Source: Alphaproteobacteria bacterium (GTDB lineage Bacteria > Pseudomonadota > Alphaproteobacteria > GCA-016699305). From it: a DNA stretch of 64,000 nucleotides. Shown in pieces: positions 1-8,704 of the stretch. Below the pieces are notes generated by a model. The model was not told where the DNA came from. It saw only the letters and a program-made list of their open reading frames with translations, and ran no database searches. The position numbers and the translations under genes were made by a program. Within the stretch, counting starts at the first letter, position 1. The number at the start of each line of letters is the position of its first letter. Location: assembly GCA_016699305.1 (NCBI GenBank), contig CP064970.1, forward strand, positions 1,302,001 to 1,366,000, read 5' to 3'.

Positions 1-350
1 AGTACGACGAAGCCGCCGCCGCCTTCGATCAATTCCTGCGCGATAACCCCAAGCATGCTTTGGCCGACCAGGCCCGCTCTTGGCAGGCGGAAATCCAATA
101 TGTGCAAGGTCACTTCGACCAGGCCGCCGTGGCGTTCGCCGATGCCTATCAGAAGGCTCCCAAGAGTCCCAAGGCCGCAAATAACCTACTGAAACTGGCA
201 CTGTCTTTGTCTGCTCTAGGCAAAACCAAGGACGCGTGCGATACTTTCAGTGCGCTAACGGCACAAACTCCGGGTATGGACCCTGCTTTGCGTGCCCGCG
301 CTCGGGAAGAGGCCAAACGTCTTAAATGCGGCAAAACGACAGCCCATTGA
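1..350 (+). CDS. cpoB: Cell division coordinator CpoB (YbgF), C-terminal part
   Basis: The open frame runs in from the left edge without a start, so only the C-terminal ~115 residues are present. They form TPR-like helices: a repeat around YDEAAAAFDQFL, a second around FDQAAVAFADAYQ, then a NNLLKLALSLSALGK helix and a Cys near the end, as in the C-terminal TPR domain of periplasmic CpoB. In this family the protein works with the Tol-Pal complex to couple outer-membrane constriction to septal peptidoglycan synthesis. The following tilS and ftsH match the common proteobacterial order tolB-pal-cpoB-tilS-ftsH, which supports the call. The stop lies 25 bp inside tilS, so the two are translationally close. 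Tol-Pal genes would lie outside the window. Confidence 0.85.
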   Translation, partial: YDEAAAAFDQFLRDNPKHALADQARSWQAEIQYVQGHFDQAAVAFADAYQKAPKSPKAANNLLKLALSLSALGKTKDACDTFSALTAQTPGMDPALRARAREEAKRLKCGKTTAH

Positions 351-1687
351 ACGCGGATCAGCTTACCGCTTTCTTAGATCGACATTTTCCACCGAGCCGC
401 GCGTGCCGGATGGCCGTTGGAGTTTCGGGCGGCGCGGACAGCATGGCTCTGCTGTTGTTGGTGCGCGCCTGGGCGGCGGCGCGTCCGGATACGGCGCGGG
501 CTGGCATGATCGCCTTGACGGTCGATCATGCCCTGCGTCGCGGTTCGGCGGATGAGGCCGATCAAGTCGCGTCCTGGTGCGCGGCGATAGGCGTGGCGCA
601 TGAAATCCTAGTTTGGCACCATGATGAGCCGGTAGTCAGCCATGTTCAAGAACGCGCGCGCGCGGCGCGTTACCGCTTATTGACCGAGCGTTGCCAGGCC
701 TTGGAGATTGACGCGCTGTTGGTTGCCCATCATGGCGACGATCAAGCGGAAACAGTTCTGATGCGCCTGTGCAAGGGCAGCGGCGTGGATGGCTTGGCGG
801 GAATGAGCGATGACCAGACCCTATGGACGCGCCAAGCGCGACCCATTCGTCTGCTGCGGCCTTTGCTAAGCTATACCCATGCCGATTTGCTGGGTTATTG
901 CAAGGCGCAGGGCCAGACTTGGATCGAAGACCCCTCCAATCATAATCCGCGTTTTGCCCGTTCAAGATTACGCGCCGCGCGCGAGGTGCTAGAAGCCGAA
1001 GGTCTCAGCAACGCCAATCTGTTGCGCCTGGCGCATCGGGCAGCCATCGCCGCGCGGTCGTTGGATCAGATCGCGCGGGCCGCGCTTGAAAAATATGCCG
1101 AAGTCACCCCTTTTGGGGAAGTCAGATTCCCATCGGACATTTTGCATCTGGCGACCGAGGAAGTTTCCTTGCGCATATTGGCCAAGGCCATAGATTGGGC
1201 CTCACGTCCTGAACGTCCCGTGCCGCGCGAGTCGCTCGAAGCTTTGCGTGACGATTTGATATCGCGCCGCGACAGTGCGCCCGATCGAACCTTGAGCGGC
1301 TGTTTGGTCCGTATGCGCCGAGGGTTTGTCGATTTGGCGCGTGAACCTGCGGCTATCGACGATCACGCCATTTTAGAACCTGGTGAACGTCTTTTATGGG
1401 ACCGCCGTTTTCTGGTCACATATCCGGCAAAAACAGGACCGGAATCTTTAACGGTGAGGCCACTGGGGCAAATCAGCGCTGCCGTTTGGGATCGCGTGAG
1501 TATTATTCCACAGGACATGCCTGCCCCACGTAGCCGGGCCAGTTTGCCTGGCCTTTGGCGCGACACGCAATTGGTGGCTGTCCCGCAGATAGTTACGAGC
1601 ATAGAATCGATATCGAGGATAAGGGGTCCCACGGCCCGTTTCCTATGGGATGCCGATCCTATGGACTTTGCCGATCCGGATGGATAA
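326..1687 (+). CDS. tilS: tRNA(Ile)-lysidine synthase TilS
   Basis: TilS uses ATP to attach lysine to C34 of the CAU-anticodon tRNA-Ile, giving lysidine and switching codon reading from AUG to AUA. The PP-loop motif SGGADS is at residues 34-39, followed by the family segments VDHALR, AHHGDDQAET and the RPLL/DPSN region. The N-terminal ATPase domain covers about residues 28-240; the C-terminal part is the variable tRNA-binding region. The 453-residue length is normal. The ATG overlaps the end of cpoB by 25 bp, and ftsH follows after one small gene. Confidence 0.95.
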   Translation: MRQNDSPLNADQLTAFLDRHFPPSRACRMAVGVSGGADSMALLLLVRAWAAARPDTARAGMIALTVDHALRRGSADEADQVASWCAAIGVAHEILVWHHDEPVVSHVQERARAARYRLLTERCQALEIDALLVAHHGDDQAETVLMRLCKGSGVDGLAGMSDDQTLWTRQARPIRLLRPLLSYTHADLLGYCKAQGQTWIEDPSNHNPRFARSRLRAAREVLEAEGLSNANLLRLAHRAAIAARSLDQIARAALEKYAEVTPFGEVRFPSDILHLATEEVSLRILAKAIDWASRPERPVPRESLEALRDDLISRRDSAPDRTLSGCLVRMRRGFVDLAREPAAIDDHAILEPGERLLWDRRFLVTYPAKTGPESLTVRPLGQISAAVWDRVSIIPQDMPAPRSRASLPGLWRDTQLVAVPQIVTSIESISRIRGPTARFLWDADPMDFADPDG

Positions 1688-1738
1688 TCAGAGAAAAAAT
1701 TGATATAATCAGGGCCGTTACCCTCGAATGAGTCGACC

Positions 1739-1972
1739 ATGACCACACCAAGTTCAAATCTTCCGCCTTGGCCGTCCTGGATGAAATGGGTGGTTCTTGG
1801 CGTTGCGGCCTTGATTCTAATCAATGTGCTGCAACATCCGGACGTGTGGCGCAGGTTGATGGACATGCTTGGCATCGAGATCACGGCGCAGCATGACGAA
1901 AACGTCTCGGCTTGGCGTCGGCAATTGGACCAAAACGCCCAGGGATGGGCACCCATTCGGCCCGCCGAATAA
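1739..1972 (+). CDS. Small single-pass membrane protein between tilS and ftsH
   Basis: A 77-residue protein with one clear membrane segment (about residues 17-31, WVVLGVAALILINVL) after a short Pro/Ser-rich N-terminus, and a polar C-terminal tail. I recognise no family. Position between tilS and ftsH on the same strand, a plausible start shortly after an AT-rich gap, and codon use like its neighbours argue that it is real. A role beside the membrane protease FtsH is possible but is only inferred from position. It could also be a chance ORF. Confidence 0.5.
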   Translation: MTTPSSNLPPWPSWMKWVVLGVAALILINVLQHPDVWRRLMDMLGIEITAQHDENVSAWRRQLDQNAQGWAPIRPAE

Positions 1973-2097
1973 GCTCTATAACCCATTTGTCATGGGAAAA
2001 GATCGTCCGATAGGCCTTTATTTGGCTTTGGACTGGACTATTTTATACTCATCGCGGATAGTTTTCCGTCATCCCAGTACGAAGGAACCATGGCCCC

Positions 2098-4026
2098 GTG
2101 AACAATATGGCACGTAACCTGGCTTTGTGGCTTGTCATCGGCATCTTGCTGGCGGCGTTGTTCAACGCGTTCCAAAGCGGCGCACCCAGCGGCGTGGGCA
2201 GCATGCCCTTTAGCGATTTTGTCGCACGGGTCGAAGAAGGCAAAGTCACCGATGTCACCTTACGGGGCCGTTTGGTCGAGGGCCATTTTTCGGACGGCAC
2301 CAAATTCGCCACTTTGGCGCCGGGCGATGCGGGGGTCACCGATCGCCTATTGGCCAAGAACGTCAAGGTGGCGGTACAGCCCGAGGAATCGGGGGCTTTC
2401 TTTAGCCTATTGCTGAATTGGCTGCCCATGCTGTTGCTGATCGGCGTGTGGATTTTCTTTATGCGCCAAATGCAATCGGGCAGCGGCAAGGCCATGGGCT
2501 TTGGCAAAAGCCGCGCGCGCATGCTGACCGAAAAGACGGGCCGCGTGACGTTTGAGGATGTCGCGGGCGTGGACGAGGCCAAGCAGGAACTGCAAGAAGT
2601 GGTGGATTTCTTAAAGGACCCGCAGAAGTTCCAACGCCTGGGCGGCAAGATTCCCAAAGGCGTGCTGTTGGTGGGGCCGCCCGGCACCGGTAAAACCTTG
2701 ATCGCGCGGGCCGTGGCGGGCGAGGCCAATGTGCCGTTCTTCACCATCTCGGGGTCGGACTTTGTGGAAATGTTCGTGGGCGTGGGCGCGTCGCGCGTGC
2801 GGGATATGTTCGAACAGGGCAAGAAAAACGCGCCGTGTATCATCTTCATCGACGAGATCGACGCCGTGGGTCGCCATCGCGGCGCGGGCCTTGGCGGGGG
2901 CAATGACGAACGCGAACAGACATTGAATCAGTTGCTGGTGGAAATGGACGGTTTCGAGGCGAATGAGGGAGTCATCCTGATCGCCGCCACCAACCGTCCG
3001 GACGTGTTGGACCCGGCCTTGTTGCGGCCGGGGCGCTTTGACCGCCAGGTCGTCGTGTCCAATCCCGATATCGCGGGGCGTGAAAAGATTTTGCGCGTGC
3101 ATATGCGCAAGGTGCCTTTGGATACGGATGTCGAGCCGCGCCTTATCGCACGCGGTACGCCCGGATTCTCCGGCGCGGATTTGGCCAATCTGGTCAACGA
3201 GGCCGCATTGCTGGCGGCACGCGCGGGGAAGACGGCGGTGGGCATGCCAGAATTCGAGGCGGCAAAAGACAAAGTGATGATGGGGGCCGAGCGTCGATCG
3301 ATGGTGATGAGCGAAAAGGAAAAGCGCCTGACCGCCTATCACGAAGCCGGACATGCCTTGGTAGGCCTGAGCGTCCCGCGCAGCGATCCGCTGCATAAGG
3401 TCACCATTATTCCGCGTGGTCGAGCACTGGGCGTGACCATCAGCCTGCCCGAACAGGACCGCTACAGCTTTGCCAAGATCGAAATGGAATCGCGTTTGGC
3501 CGTGATGTTCGGCGGCAGACTGGCCGAAGAGATCGTCTTTGGCGCGGATGACGTGACCTCCGGTGCCAGCAACGACATTCAGCAGGCAACATCCCTGGCG
3601 CGGCGCATGATCACCGAATGGGGCATGTCATCACGTCTGGGCCGCGTGCGCTATAACGCCAATGAGCAAGAAATCTTCCTGGGTCACAGCGTGGCGCAGC
3701 AGCAGAACATCTCCGAGGCCACGGCTGAGTTGATCGATGCGGAAATTCGCCGCCTGATCGACGAGGCGGAAACCCGCGCGCGTGAAGTCTTGACCCGCCA
3801 GCGCGACGCCCTTGAACGCATCGCCTTGGGCCTTTTGGAATATGAAACCTTGAATGGCGAGGAAGTCCAAGCCCTGATGCGCGGCGACAAACTGGACCGC
3901 GACGGCGATGCCGAACGACTATCGCCGGTGCTGAGCGTCTCCACCGATGGCGGCCGCCGCAGTTCGGTTCCCGCCGCAGGGTGCGCCGCGACACAAGGCA
4001 CTGCGCCGCTGCCTCAACAGATATAG
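2098..4026 (+). CDS. ftsH: ATP-dependent zinc metalloprotease FtsH
   Basis: Inner-membrane AAA+ protease that extracts and degrades misfolded membrane proteins and short-lived regulators, including LpxC in many bacteria. The sequence has two membrane segments (about 5-25 and 102-122) flanking a small periplasmic domain, Walker A GPPGTGKT at 193-200, Walker B IIFIDEID at about 248-255, the SRH region with NRPDVLDPALLRPGRFDRQ, and the zinc site HEAGH at 415-419. At 642 residues it is the usual length. I take the GTG at 2098 because the product then begins MNNMARNLALW, the common alphaproteobacterial N-terminus. The lpx genes elsewhere in this window make the FtsH-LpxC control of lipid A a relevant link (family knowledge). 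Confidence 0.97.
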   Translation: MNNMARNLALWLVIGILLAALFNAFQSGAPSGVGSMPFSDFVARVEEGKVTDVTLRGRLVEGHFSDGTKFATLAPGDAGVTDRLLAKNVKVAVQPEESGAFFSLLLNWLPMLLLIGVWIFFMRQMQSGSGKAMGFGKSRARMLTEKTGRVTFEDVAGVDEAKQELQEVVDFLKDPQKFQRLGGKIPKGVLLVGPPGTGKTLIARAVAGEANVPFFTISGSDFVEMFVGVGASRVRDMFEQGKKNAPCIIFIDEIDAVGRHRGAGLGGGNDEREQTLNQLLVEMDGFEANEGVILIAATNRPDVLDPALLRPGRFDRQVVVSNPDIAGREKILRVHMRKVPLDTDVEPRLIARGTPGFSGADLANLVNEAALLAARAGKTAVGMPEFEAAKDKVMMGAERRSMVMSEKEKRLTAYHEAGHALVGLSVPRSDPLHKVTIIPRGRALGVTISLPEQDRYSFAKIEMESRLAVMFGGRLAEEIVFGADDVTSGASNDIQQATSLARRMITEWGMSSRLGRVRYNANEQEIFLGHSVAQQQNISEATAELIDAEIRRLIDEAETRAREVLTRQRDALERIALGLLEYETLNGEEVQALMRGDKLDRDGDAERLSPVLSVSTDGGRRSSVPAAGCAATQGTAPLPQQI

Positions 4027-4117
4027 GTATGAGCTCTTTTTAAAACTATAATGAAACCAATCCATATTTGGTAATGTTACGTAGTCAAATGAAATGCAGG
4101 GCAGCATATAGGGGTGC

Positions 4118-4696
4118 ATGATGGAAACGGGGTACAGCCGCGAGCAATGGATATCGGCCAAGGATTTCTTTGGTGGCGGAAGAGGAAGGCCGGAACAGTC
4201 TGAACCGGTTCATTCGAAATCCACGGGCCAAAATCAAAGTGGCCCCATCCCGCCTTCAAGTGCCGCACCCGGCATAAAGGACATAATCGTCGATGCCCGA
4301 CACGCCTTGGGTATTCCTGTCTGGGCTAACCCGAATCATAATCCGAATGTCTTATACCCTTATATAGTCAGCTTGAACTTGGCCGTCAGGAAACCTCTGT
4401 TGACGGGGCAGGTTACCGTCATGACGTATGAAATCACTTCGCCCGCTCCCTCGTCCACCAACCAGACACCGGGCGGATTGCAAAAGCCGTTTCCTCTGAC
4501 ATCCCGAAATATTGAGGGGTTGATCTGGTATATGGGGAACAGAGCATGGAATATAGCGGATGTAAAAATCGTCCGGGGAATCGGGTACACGGGAGTGAAG
4601 CCAGAAAAGACCTTTAGTGCGAATCCCGCCAGTATACGATCCCTGTTGAACGCTATTCGAAACGACCCCCAGAACGGCCCCATCTGCGCGCCATAG
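4118..4696 (+). CDS. Hypothetical protein, no recognised family
   Basis: A 192-residue ORF with no family I recognise. The first ~55 residues are polar, Gly/Pro/Ser-rich and probably disordered; the rest has alternating hydrophobic segments (YPYIVSLNLAV, VTVMTYEIT, IEGLIWYMGNRAW, IADVKIVRGIGYTGV) that suggest a compact mixed alpha/beta domain. No signal peptide or membrane helix is evident. It faces the fdx gene tail-to-tail and follows ftsH by about 90 bp, in the place where folP/glmM often sit in other genomes. Base composition is slightly more AT-rich than ftsH. It is probably a lineage-specific gene; a chance ORF is less likely given its length. Confidence 0.5.
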   Translation: MMETGYSREQWISAKDFFGGGRGRPEQSEPVHSKSTGQNQSGPIPPSSAAPGIKDIIVDARHALGIPVWANPNHNPNVLYPYIVSLNLAVRKPLLTGQVTVMTYEITSPAPSSTNQTPGGLQKPFPLTSRNIEGLIWYMGNRAWNIADVKIVRGIGYTGVKPEKTFSANPASIRSLLNAIRNDPQNGPICAP

Positions 4697-4717
4697 TTTC
4701 TTTGATAGGGCAGGGTC

Positions 4718-5032
4718 CTATCGCCCGTTTGCGATCTTGACCACCAGCCCGTCCATATCCTCGGTCACCACCACCTGACAGCCCAGGCGCGAGGTGGGGC
4801 CGGGATGCCAGGCCATGTCCAGCATATCCTGTTCGTCGTGACGCGCGCAGGGCAGGCGGTCATACCAAGACGGCTCGACCACCACATGGCAGGTGGCGCA
4901 GGCCAAGGCTCCGCCGCAGGCCCCTTCGATGGGCAGATCGAATTGCCGCGCGACTTGCAGCAAGGTCAGGCCCAAAGGCGCATCCACGGCGCGGCTTTGC
5001 CCTTGGGGCGTAATGAAGGTGATTTTCGGCAT
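4718..5032 (-). CDS. fdx: 2Fe-2S ferredoxin, Isc type
   Basis: A 104-residue adrenodoxin-type ferredoxin that supplies electrons for Fe-S cluster assembly. Cluster ligands are C39, C45, C48 (CX5CX2C in ACGGALACATC) and C85, the expected pattern. The C-terminal LGCQVVVTEDMDGLVVKI matches the family. It is the last gene of bamE-iscS-hscB-fdx, 44 bp after hscB. An upstream GGAG-like element (5034-5038 on the opposite strand) fits this ATG. Confidence 0.92.
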   Translation of the reverse strand: MPKITFITPQGQSRAVDAPLGLTLLQVARQFDLPIEGACGGALACATCHVVVEPSWYDRLPCARHDEQDMLDMAWHPGPTSRLGCQVVVTEDMDGLVVKIANGR

Positions 5033-5076
5033 AGGAGGCAGTTTCCCACGAAACTAAACCGGCAAGGAAGAAAAGA

Positions 5077-5751
5077 TCAGTCTTTGAGCGGGGGTGCTTC
5101 CTGGCTCGCGCCCGGCCCTTCGGTCACAAAGACGCGCTTTTGGCGGATTTGGGCCATGATGGCCTCCATTTGATCCAGTCGCGCCAGAATCTCGGTCGCG
5201 GCTTGCCATTCCTGGCGGCGTAAACGATCCAGCAAGGTCATCAATCCGTCTTCGAAGGTGCCGATGGCGCGCTGGGCCAGCAAGTCCAATTCTTGCGCGG
5301 TCATGGCCTCGGCCAATTCGGCTTGCAAAGGCAGGTCTTGGATGGTCACGGGAACATCATTGGCCGCCGGCTGCGGTCCTTCGGCCCTGGCCGTGTCCGC
5401 CGGATTCAGGCTCAGCCAATATCGGCCTCGGCTGAGCGGGTCTTTGAGAACCTGATAGGCTTCGTCCAGCGCCTCGCGGTGGCGGGCGGCTAGGCTGCGC
5501 TCGCCCAGGCCCTTGGCCGTAAAACGCTCGGCGGCCAAAATGCGACGCAGGGCCTCATAGCGGGTATCCAGGTTTTCCCGATCGACATCGACGCCGGCGG
5601 CAACGCCCAATCGCTCGTAATGAGTCGCGGCGCGCGGCGGCTGTAACGCGCCGCAGCGGCTGCAAAACATCACCCGCACATCCACACGGGCATGGCACAG
5701 CCAGCAAGGCTCCAGCCCGGGACGCGCGGTCAGGCCAATGACATTGGACAT
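5077..5751 (-). CDS. hscB: HscB-like J-domain co-chaperone with a lost HPD motif
   Basis: HscB normally brings the scaffold IscU to the Hsp70 HscA and stimulates its ATPase. This 224-residue protein has an N-terminal zinc-ribbon-like motif (C16, C19, C30, C33), as in mitochondrial and some bacterial HscB, then a J domain (about 44-115) with YERLGV, RYEALRRIL, LDEAYQVLKDPLSRGRYWL, and a C-terminal helical domain (about 140-210) that would bind IscU. The invariant His-Pro-Asp tripeptide is replaced: the aligned stretch reads LRRILAAERF, so AAE stands where HPD is expected. I checked this on the DNA near 5523-5560. The start overlaps the iscS stop (TGATG). Neither hscA nor iscU is adjacent. It may still bind the scaffold yet be unable to activate an Hsp70 in the usual way. 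Confidence 0.82.
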   Translation of the reverse strand: MSNVIGLTARPGLEPCWLCHARVDVRVMFCSRCGALQPPRAATHYERLGVAAGVDVDRENLDTRYEALRRILAAERFTAKGLGERSLAARHREALDEAYQVLKDPLSRGRYWLSLNPADTARAEGPQPAANDVPVTIQDLPLQAELAEAMTAQELDLLAQRAIGTFEDGLMTLLDRLRRQEWQAATEILARLDQMEAIMAQIRQKRVFVTEGPGASQEAPPLKD

Positions 5752-6863
5752 CAGGACGATGCCTTTCGGTGGCGTTGGATCAACAGGGTCTCTACTTCGA
5801 CCAATCTATCAATATCCGCGGCGTTTGTCTTTGCCCCCAGGCTGATGCGGATGGCGCAACCGGCGAGGTCATCGGGCACTTGCATCGCGCGCAAGACATG
5901 GGACGGCGCCAATTTGCCGCTGGAGCAGGCGGCCCCCGCGCTGATGGCGATTCCTTCCAGGTCCAACGCCATGATCTGTGTCGCGCTGGGAAGACCCGGT
6001 ATGGCCAGGCACGATGTATTGGGCAGGCGGGGTTGGCTATGGCCGAAAATCTGTATATCAGGCGCGACTTGGCGCAATCTTTGTTCCATGTCGTCGCGCA
6101 AACCGGCCAGATGGGCGCATGTCTGGGTCTGGGCGGCCGCCGCGCCGAATCCAGCGATCCCGATTAGATTTTCCGTGCCGGCCCGTTTGCGGCCTTCTTG
6201 GCCGCCGCCGCGCAAAAGAGGGGCAAACGCCATCTCCTCGCGCAGGATCACCAAGGCCCCCACGCCTTGCGGACCGCCCAATTTATGCGCGGATAGGCTC
6301 AGCATATCCGCGCCCAGCTCGGCCAGGTTCAGCCCCATGCGCCCGACGACTTGCACGGCATCGGTGTGGATCAGCGTGCCTGGCGATCGGTCGCGGATCA
6401 TCCGCGCCGCCTGCGCCACCGGCTGCAACACACCGGTTTCGTTATTGGCCAGCATCACGGATACCAGCCCCGGCTTGTCGTGGGTCAGGGCATCGCTTAA
6501 GGACCCAAGATCCAATATTCCCGAAGGCACGACCGGCAACAAACGGGCCTCGCTTGCGCCGCGCAAGACGGAGTCATGCTCGATGGCGCTAACCCAGACG
6601 GGTCCTTGCGCCTGGGCCAAGGCCAGGGCGTTGGCCTCGGTCCCGCCCGAGGTAAAGACGATTTGTTCGGGCAAAGCGCCGATCAGCGCGGCCACCGCCG
6701 CCCTTGCCTCTTCGATCAGCCGACGCGCGGCCTTGCCCGGCGCATGGATCGAGGACGGATTGCCAAGCATCCCCATGGCCTGGGTCATGGCCTGCGCCGC
6801 CTGGGGGCATAAGGGCGCCGAGGCGTTGTGATCCAGATAAATCGGCGCGGGCCGGGCCGTCAT
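5751..6863 (-). CDS. Cysteine desulfurase (NifS/IscS family, short form)
   Basis: PLP enzyme taking sulfur from cysteine and passing it as a persulfide to Fe-S scaffolds or thiolation enzymes. At 370 residues it is shorter than E. coli IscS. Key elements: N-terminal YLDHNASAPL, TSGGTEANAL (about 71-80), NNETG (about 140-144), PLP lysine K194 in SAHKLGGPQG, RAGTEN (about 227-232), and the active-site loop with C313 in GAACSSGK. It follows bamE by 8 bp and overlaps hscB. IscU, IscA and HscA are missing here, so this may be the second, short desulfurase that some alphaproteobacteria carry. I therefore leave the exact symbol open. Confidence 0.88.
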   Translation of the reverse strand: MTARPAPIYLDHNASAPLCPQAAQAMTQAMGMLGNPSSIHAPGKAARRLIEEARAAVAALIGALPEQIVFTSGGTEANALALAQAQGPVWVSAIEHDSVLRGASEARLLPVVPSGILDLGSLSDALTHDKPGLVSVMLANNETGVLQPVAQAARMIRDRSPGTLIHTDAVQVVGRMGLNLAELGADMLSLSAHKLGGPQGVGALVILREEMAFAPLLRGGGQEGRKRAGTENLIGIAGFGAAAAQTQTCAHLAGLRDDMEQRLRQVAPDIQIFGHSQPRLPNTSCLAIPGLPSATQIMALDLEGIAISAGAACSSGKLAPSHVLRAMQVPDDLAGCAIRISLGAKTNAADIDRLVEVETLLIQRHRKASS

Positions 6864-6871
6864 CGACGGCC

Positions 6872-7321
6872 TTATCGCGTGTTGCTGGGCAAAGAGGGGC
6901 GTCCGATATTGCCCAAAAGCTGTTCCAGAACATTCATGTCGCGGCCATAAGTGGGGGTCTGACGGTCCACGGGCGAGACGGGCCGCGCGGCCTCGGCCCC
7001 CAAAGTCTGAACATCCTGCACCACGCCGCGATCGTCAAAGACCACGCGCACCACTTTTTGCTGCCGGATCTCGGGGTCCAGGAACGAGACTTGCTCGGTC
7101 ACCTGGCCGATATAATACCAGGTCTTATCGTCGAATGTGGACACGGCCGAGGGCGTGCCCAAACGCGCGGCCACATCCTCGCGCGTGGTCTTGCCCGGCG
7201 CGATGGCGGCCAGATCGTCCGGGTCCACCATATGCCCCCGCTGATGAATCGCCGGTGCGCAGGCCCCCAGTGCCAGCACGGCACCCAGGACCAAGATTCG
7301 AAGATGATTGTTTCCGTTCAT
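6872..7321 (-). CDS. bamE: Outer membrane assembly lipoprotein BamE (SmpA/OmlA)
   Basis: Small accessory lipoprotein of the BAM complex that inserts beta-barrel proteins in the outer membrane. The 149-residue precursor has a lipoprotein signal ending in LGAC, so C21 would be lipidated. The BamE fold follows: IAPGKTTREDVAARLGTPSAV, DDKTWYYIG, VVRVVFDDRGVV. It is divergent from yceD, the usual alphaproteobacterial arrangement, and is the first gene of the unit leading into iscS-hscB-fdx. Confidence 0.92.
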   Translation of the reverse strand: MNGNNHLRILVLGAVLALGACAPAIHQRGHMVDPDDLAAIAPGKTTREDVAARLGTPSAVSTFDDKTWYYIGQVTEQVSFLDPEIRQQKVVRVVFDDRGVVQDVQTLGAEAARPVSPVDRQTPTYGRDMNVLEQLLGNIGRPSLPSNTR

Positions 7322-7460
7322 GGCTGGCGACTATAGCAGATCGGGCAGGGGTTTCGAAAGCGCGACGCGCCTTTGCGCCTTATTCGGGCATAGGGGGTGG
7401 ATTTTGGCCTTCTCCTGCCCCAGTATGGGGCGCGTCAAAGCATGTGAAGGATCGATATCT

Positions 7461-7997
7461 GTGAACACACCCAAACCCGCCTTTGCGGTCCCTTATGAGT
7501 TTTCCCGTCCCTTGGATGTCGAATCCTTGGTCGAGGGCGAGCCTTTGGGGGGCCATTTTCAGGCCCATGCGGATGAATGCGCCGCTTTGGCCAAGCGGTT
7601 TGACGTGTTGGAAATCTCGGATTTCAAGGCCGAGCTGACGGTTTTGCGCCCCATGGGCGGACGGATCGAGATCACGGGCGTCTGGCAGGCCGATGTCGTG
7701 CAGGCTTGCGTGGTCACCTTAGAGCCGATCCCCGCGCATTTGGGCGGCAAGATCAAGGAATCCTTGGTGGGCGTGGCCTCGATCGCGGAGCTTGAGGAAA
7801 GCGAGGTCGGCTTGGACTCGCCCGAGCCTTTCGAAGGCAGCGTGATTGATCTGGGCGAGGTGTTGGCGCAGACTTTGGGCGTCAATCTGCCGCCTTATCC
7901 GCGCAAGGCTGGCGCGGTCTGGCAAGGCGGGACACAGGACGCCCCGCCTGAATCCTCCCATCCCCTATCGGATTTGGCGCGTCTGTTAAAGGAATAG
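7461..7997 (+). CDS. yceD: YceD/DUF177 family protein
   Basis: A 178-residue DUF177 protein; the family is linked to large-subunit ribosome or 23S rRNA maturation and usually sits before rpmF. The conserved core is visible: ITGVWQADVVQACVVTLEPI with a single Cys, then an acidic stretch, and DLGEVLAQTLGVNLPPYPRKAGA. I choose the GTG at 7461, preceded by GAAGG about 10 bp upstream; the longer frame from 7308 would run into the bamE start and adds a non-conserved tail. Here surf1 follows at once instead of rpmF/plsX. Confidence 0.85.
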   Translation: MNTPKPAFAVPYEFSRPLDVESLVEGEPLGGHFQAHADECAALAKRFDVLEISDFKAELTVLRPMGGRIEITGVWQADVVQACVVTLEPIPAHLGGKIKESLVGVASIAELEESEVGLDSPEPFEGSVIDLGEVLAQTLGVNLPPYPRKAGAVWQGGTQDAPPESSHPLSDLARLLKE

Positions 7998-7999
7998 AG

Positions 8000-8704
8000 A
8001 TGAGCCGTTCCCCATTCTGGCACTGGTTCGATGCAGGGCTGTGGGGGCTGGCCTTTATCTGCGTCCTGGCCTTGGCCAGTATCCAGTTGAGCCAAGCGGG
8101 ACGCTATGTCATGCCGCCCGAAGACCGCCAGAGATGGCAAGAACCGCCTTTGCGCCATTGGCCCGGCGGGTTGGAGGTCGGGGAATGGGCGGATTGGGTG
8201 GGCCGCCGTGTGCAGATGACGGGGTTTTACCGCTTTAACCGCGATTTCTTTTTAGGCGCGCAAATCCGCGACGGCATACCGGGCACGCATTTGATCACGC
8301 CGCTGATCCTGGGCGACGGCTCGGCCGTGCTGGTGGATCGAGGCTGGATTCCCGATGCGATGAAGGACCCTGCAAGGCGCGCCGCCCTGCCGCGCCCCTT
8401 GGGGCCGCAATTGGTGGAAGGCGTGTTGCGTTTGCCGCCCCAGGCCGCGCCGGATGCGCCACAAGGCGGGCGCGACAACCCGCACTGGCTCACCATCGAC
8501 CGCACGGTGATGAAGGAATGGCTGTGCGGCTCGCCCACCGTGCCTTTGCTGGTCCAGCCCGCCACGCGCGTGGATGCCTATGGCCCCGAATTTCGGGCCT
8601 GGGTGCATATGGCGGTGGCGGGTGCGCTCTATGCCCTCGCTTTAGCCCTGATGGGCGTTCGTTTGTGGACGAATAGACGAAGAAAGAGACAAAGCCATGC
8701 GTGA
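8000..8704 (+). CDS. SURF1 family cytochrome oxidase assembly protein
   Basis: SURF1 proteins assist heme a insertion into cytochrome c oxidase. The 234-residue protein has the family layout: an N-terminal membrane segment (about 13-31), a periplasmic domain with GFYRFNRDFFLGAQIRDG, HLITPLIL, VLVDRGWIP and DNPHWLTID, and a C-terminal membrane helix (about 206-223). The start lies 2 bp after the yceD stop. It implies an aerobic heme-copper oxidase elsewhere in the genome, in line with the heme genes at 45.6-48.0 kb. Confidence 0.9.
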   Translation: MSRSPFWHWFDAGLWGLAFICVLALASIQLSQAGRYVMPPEDRQRWQEPPLRHWPGGLEVGEWADWVGRRVQMTGFYRFNRDFFLGAQIRDGIPGTHLITPLILGDGSAVLVDRGWIPDAMKDPARRAALPRPLGPQLVEGVLRLPPQAAPDAPQGGRDNPHWLTIDRTVMKEWLCGSPTVPLLVQPATRVDAYGPEFRAWVHMAVAGALYALALALMGVRLWTNRRRKRQSHA

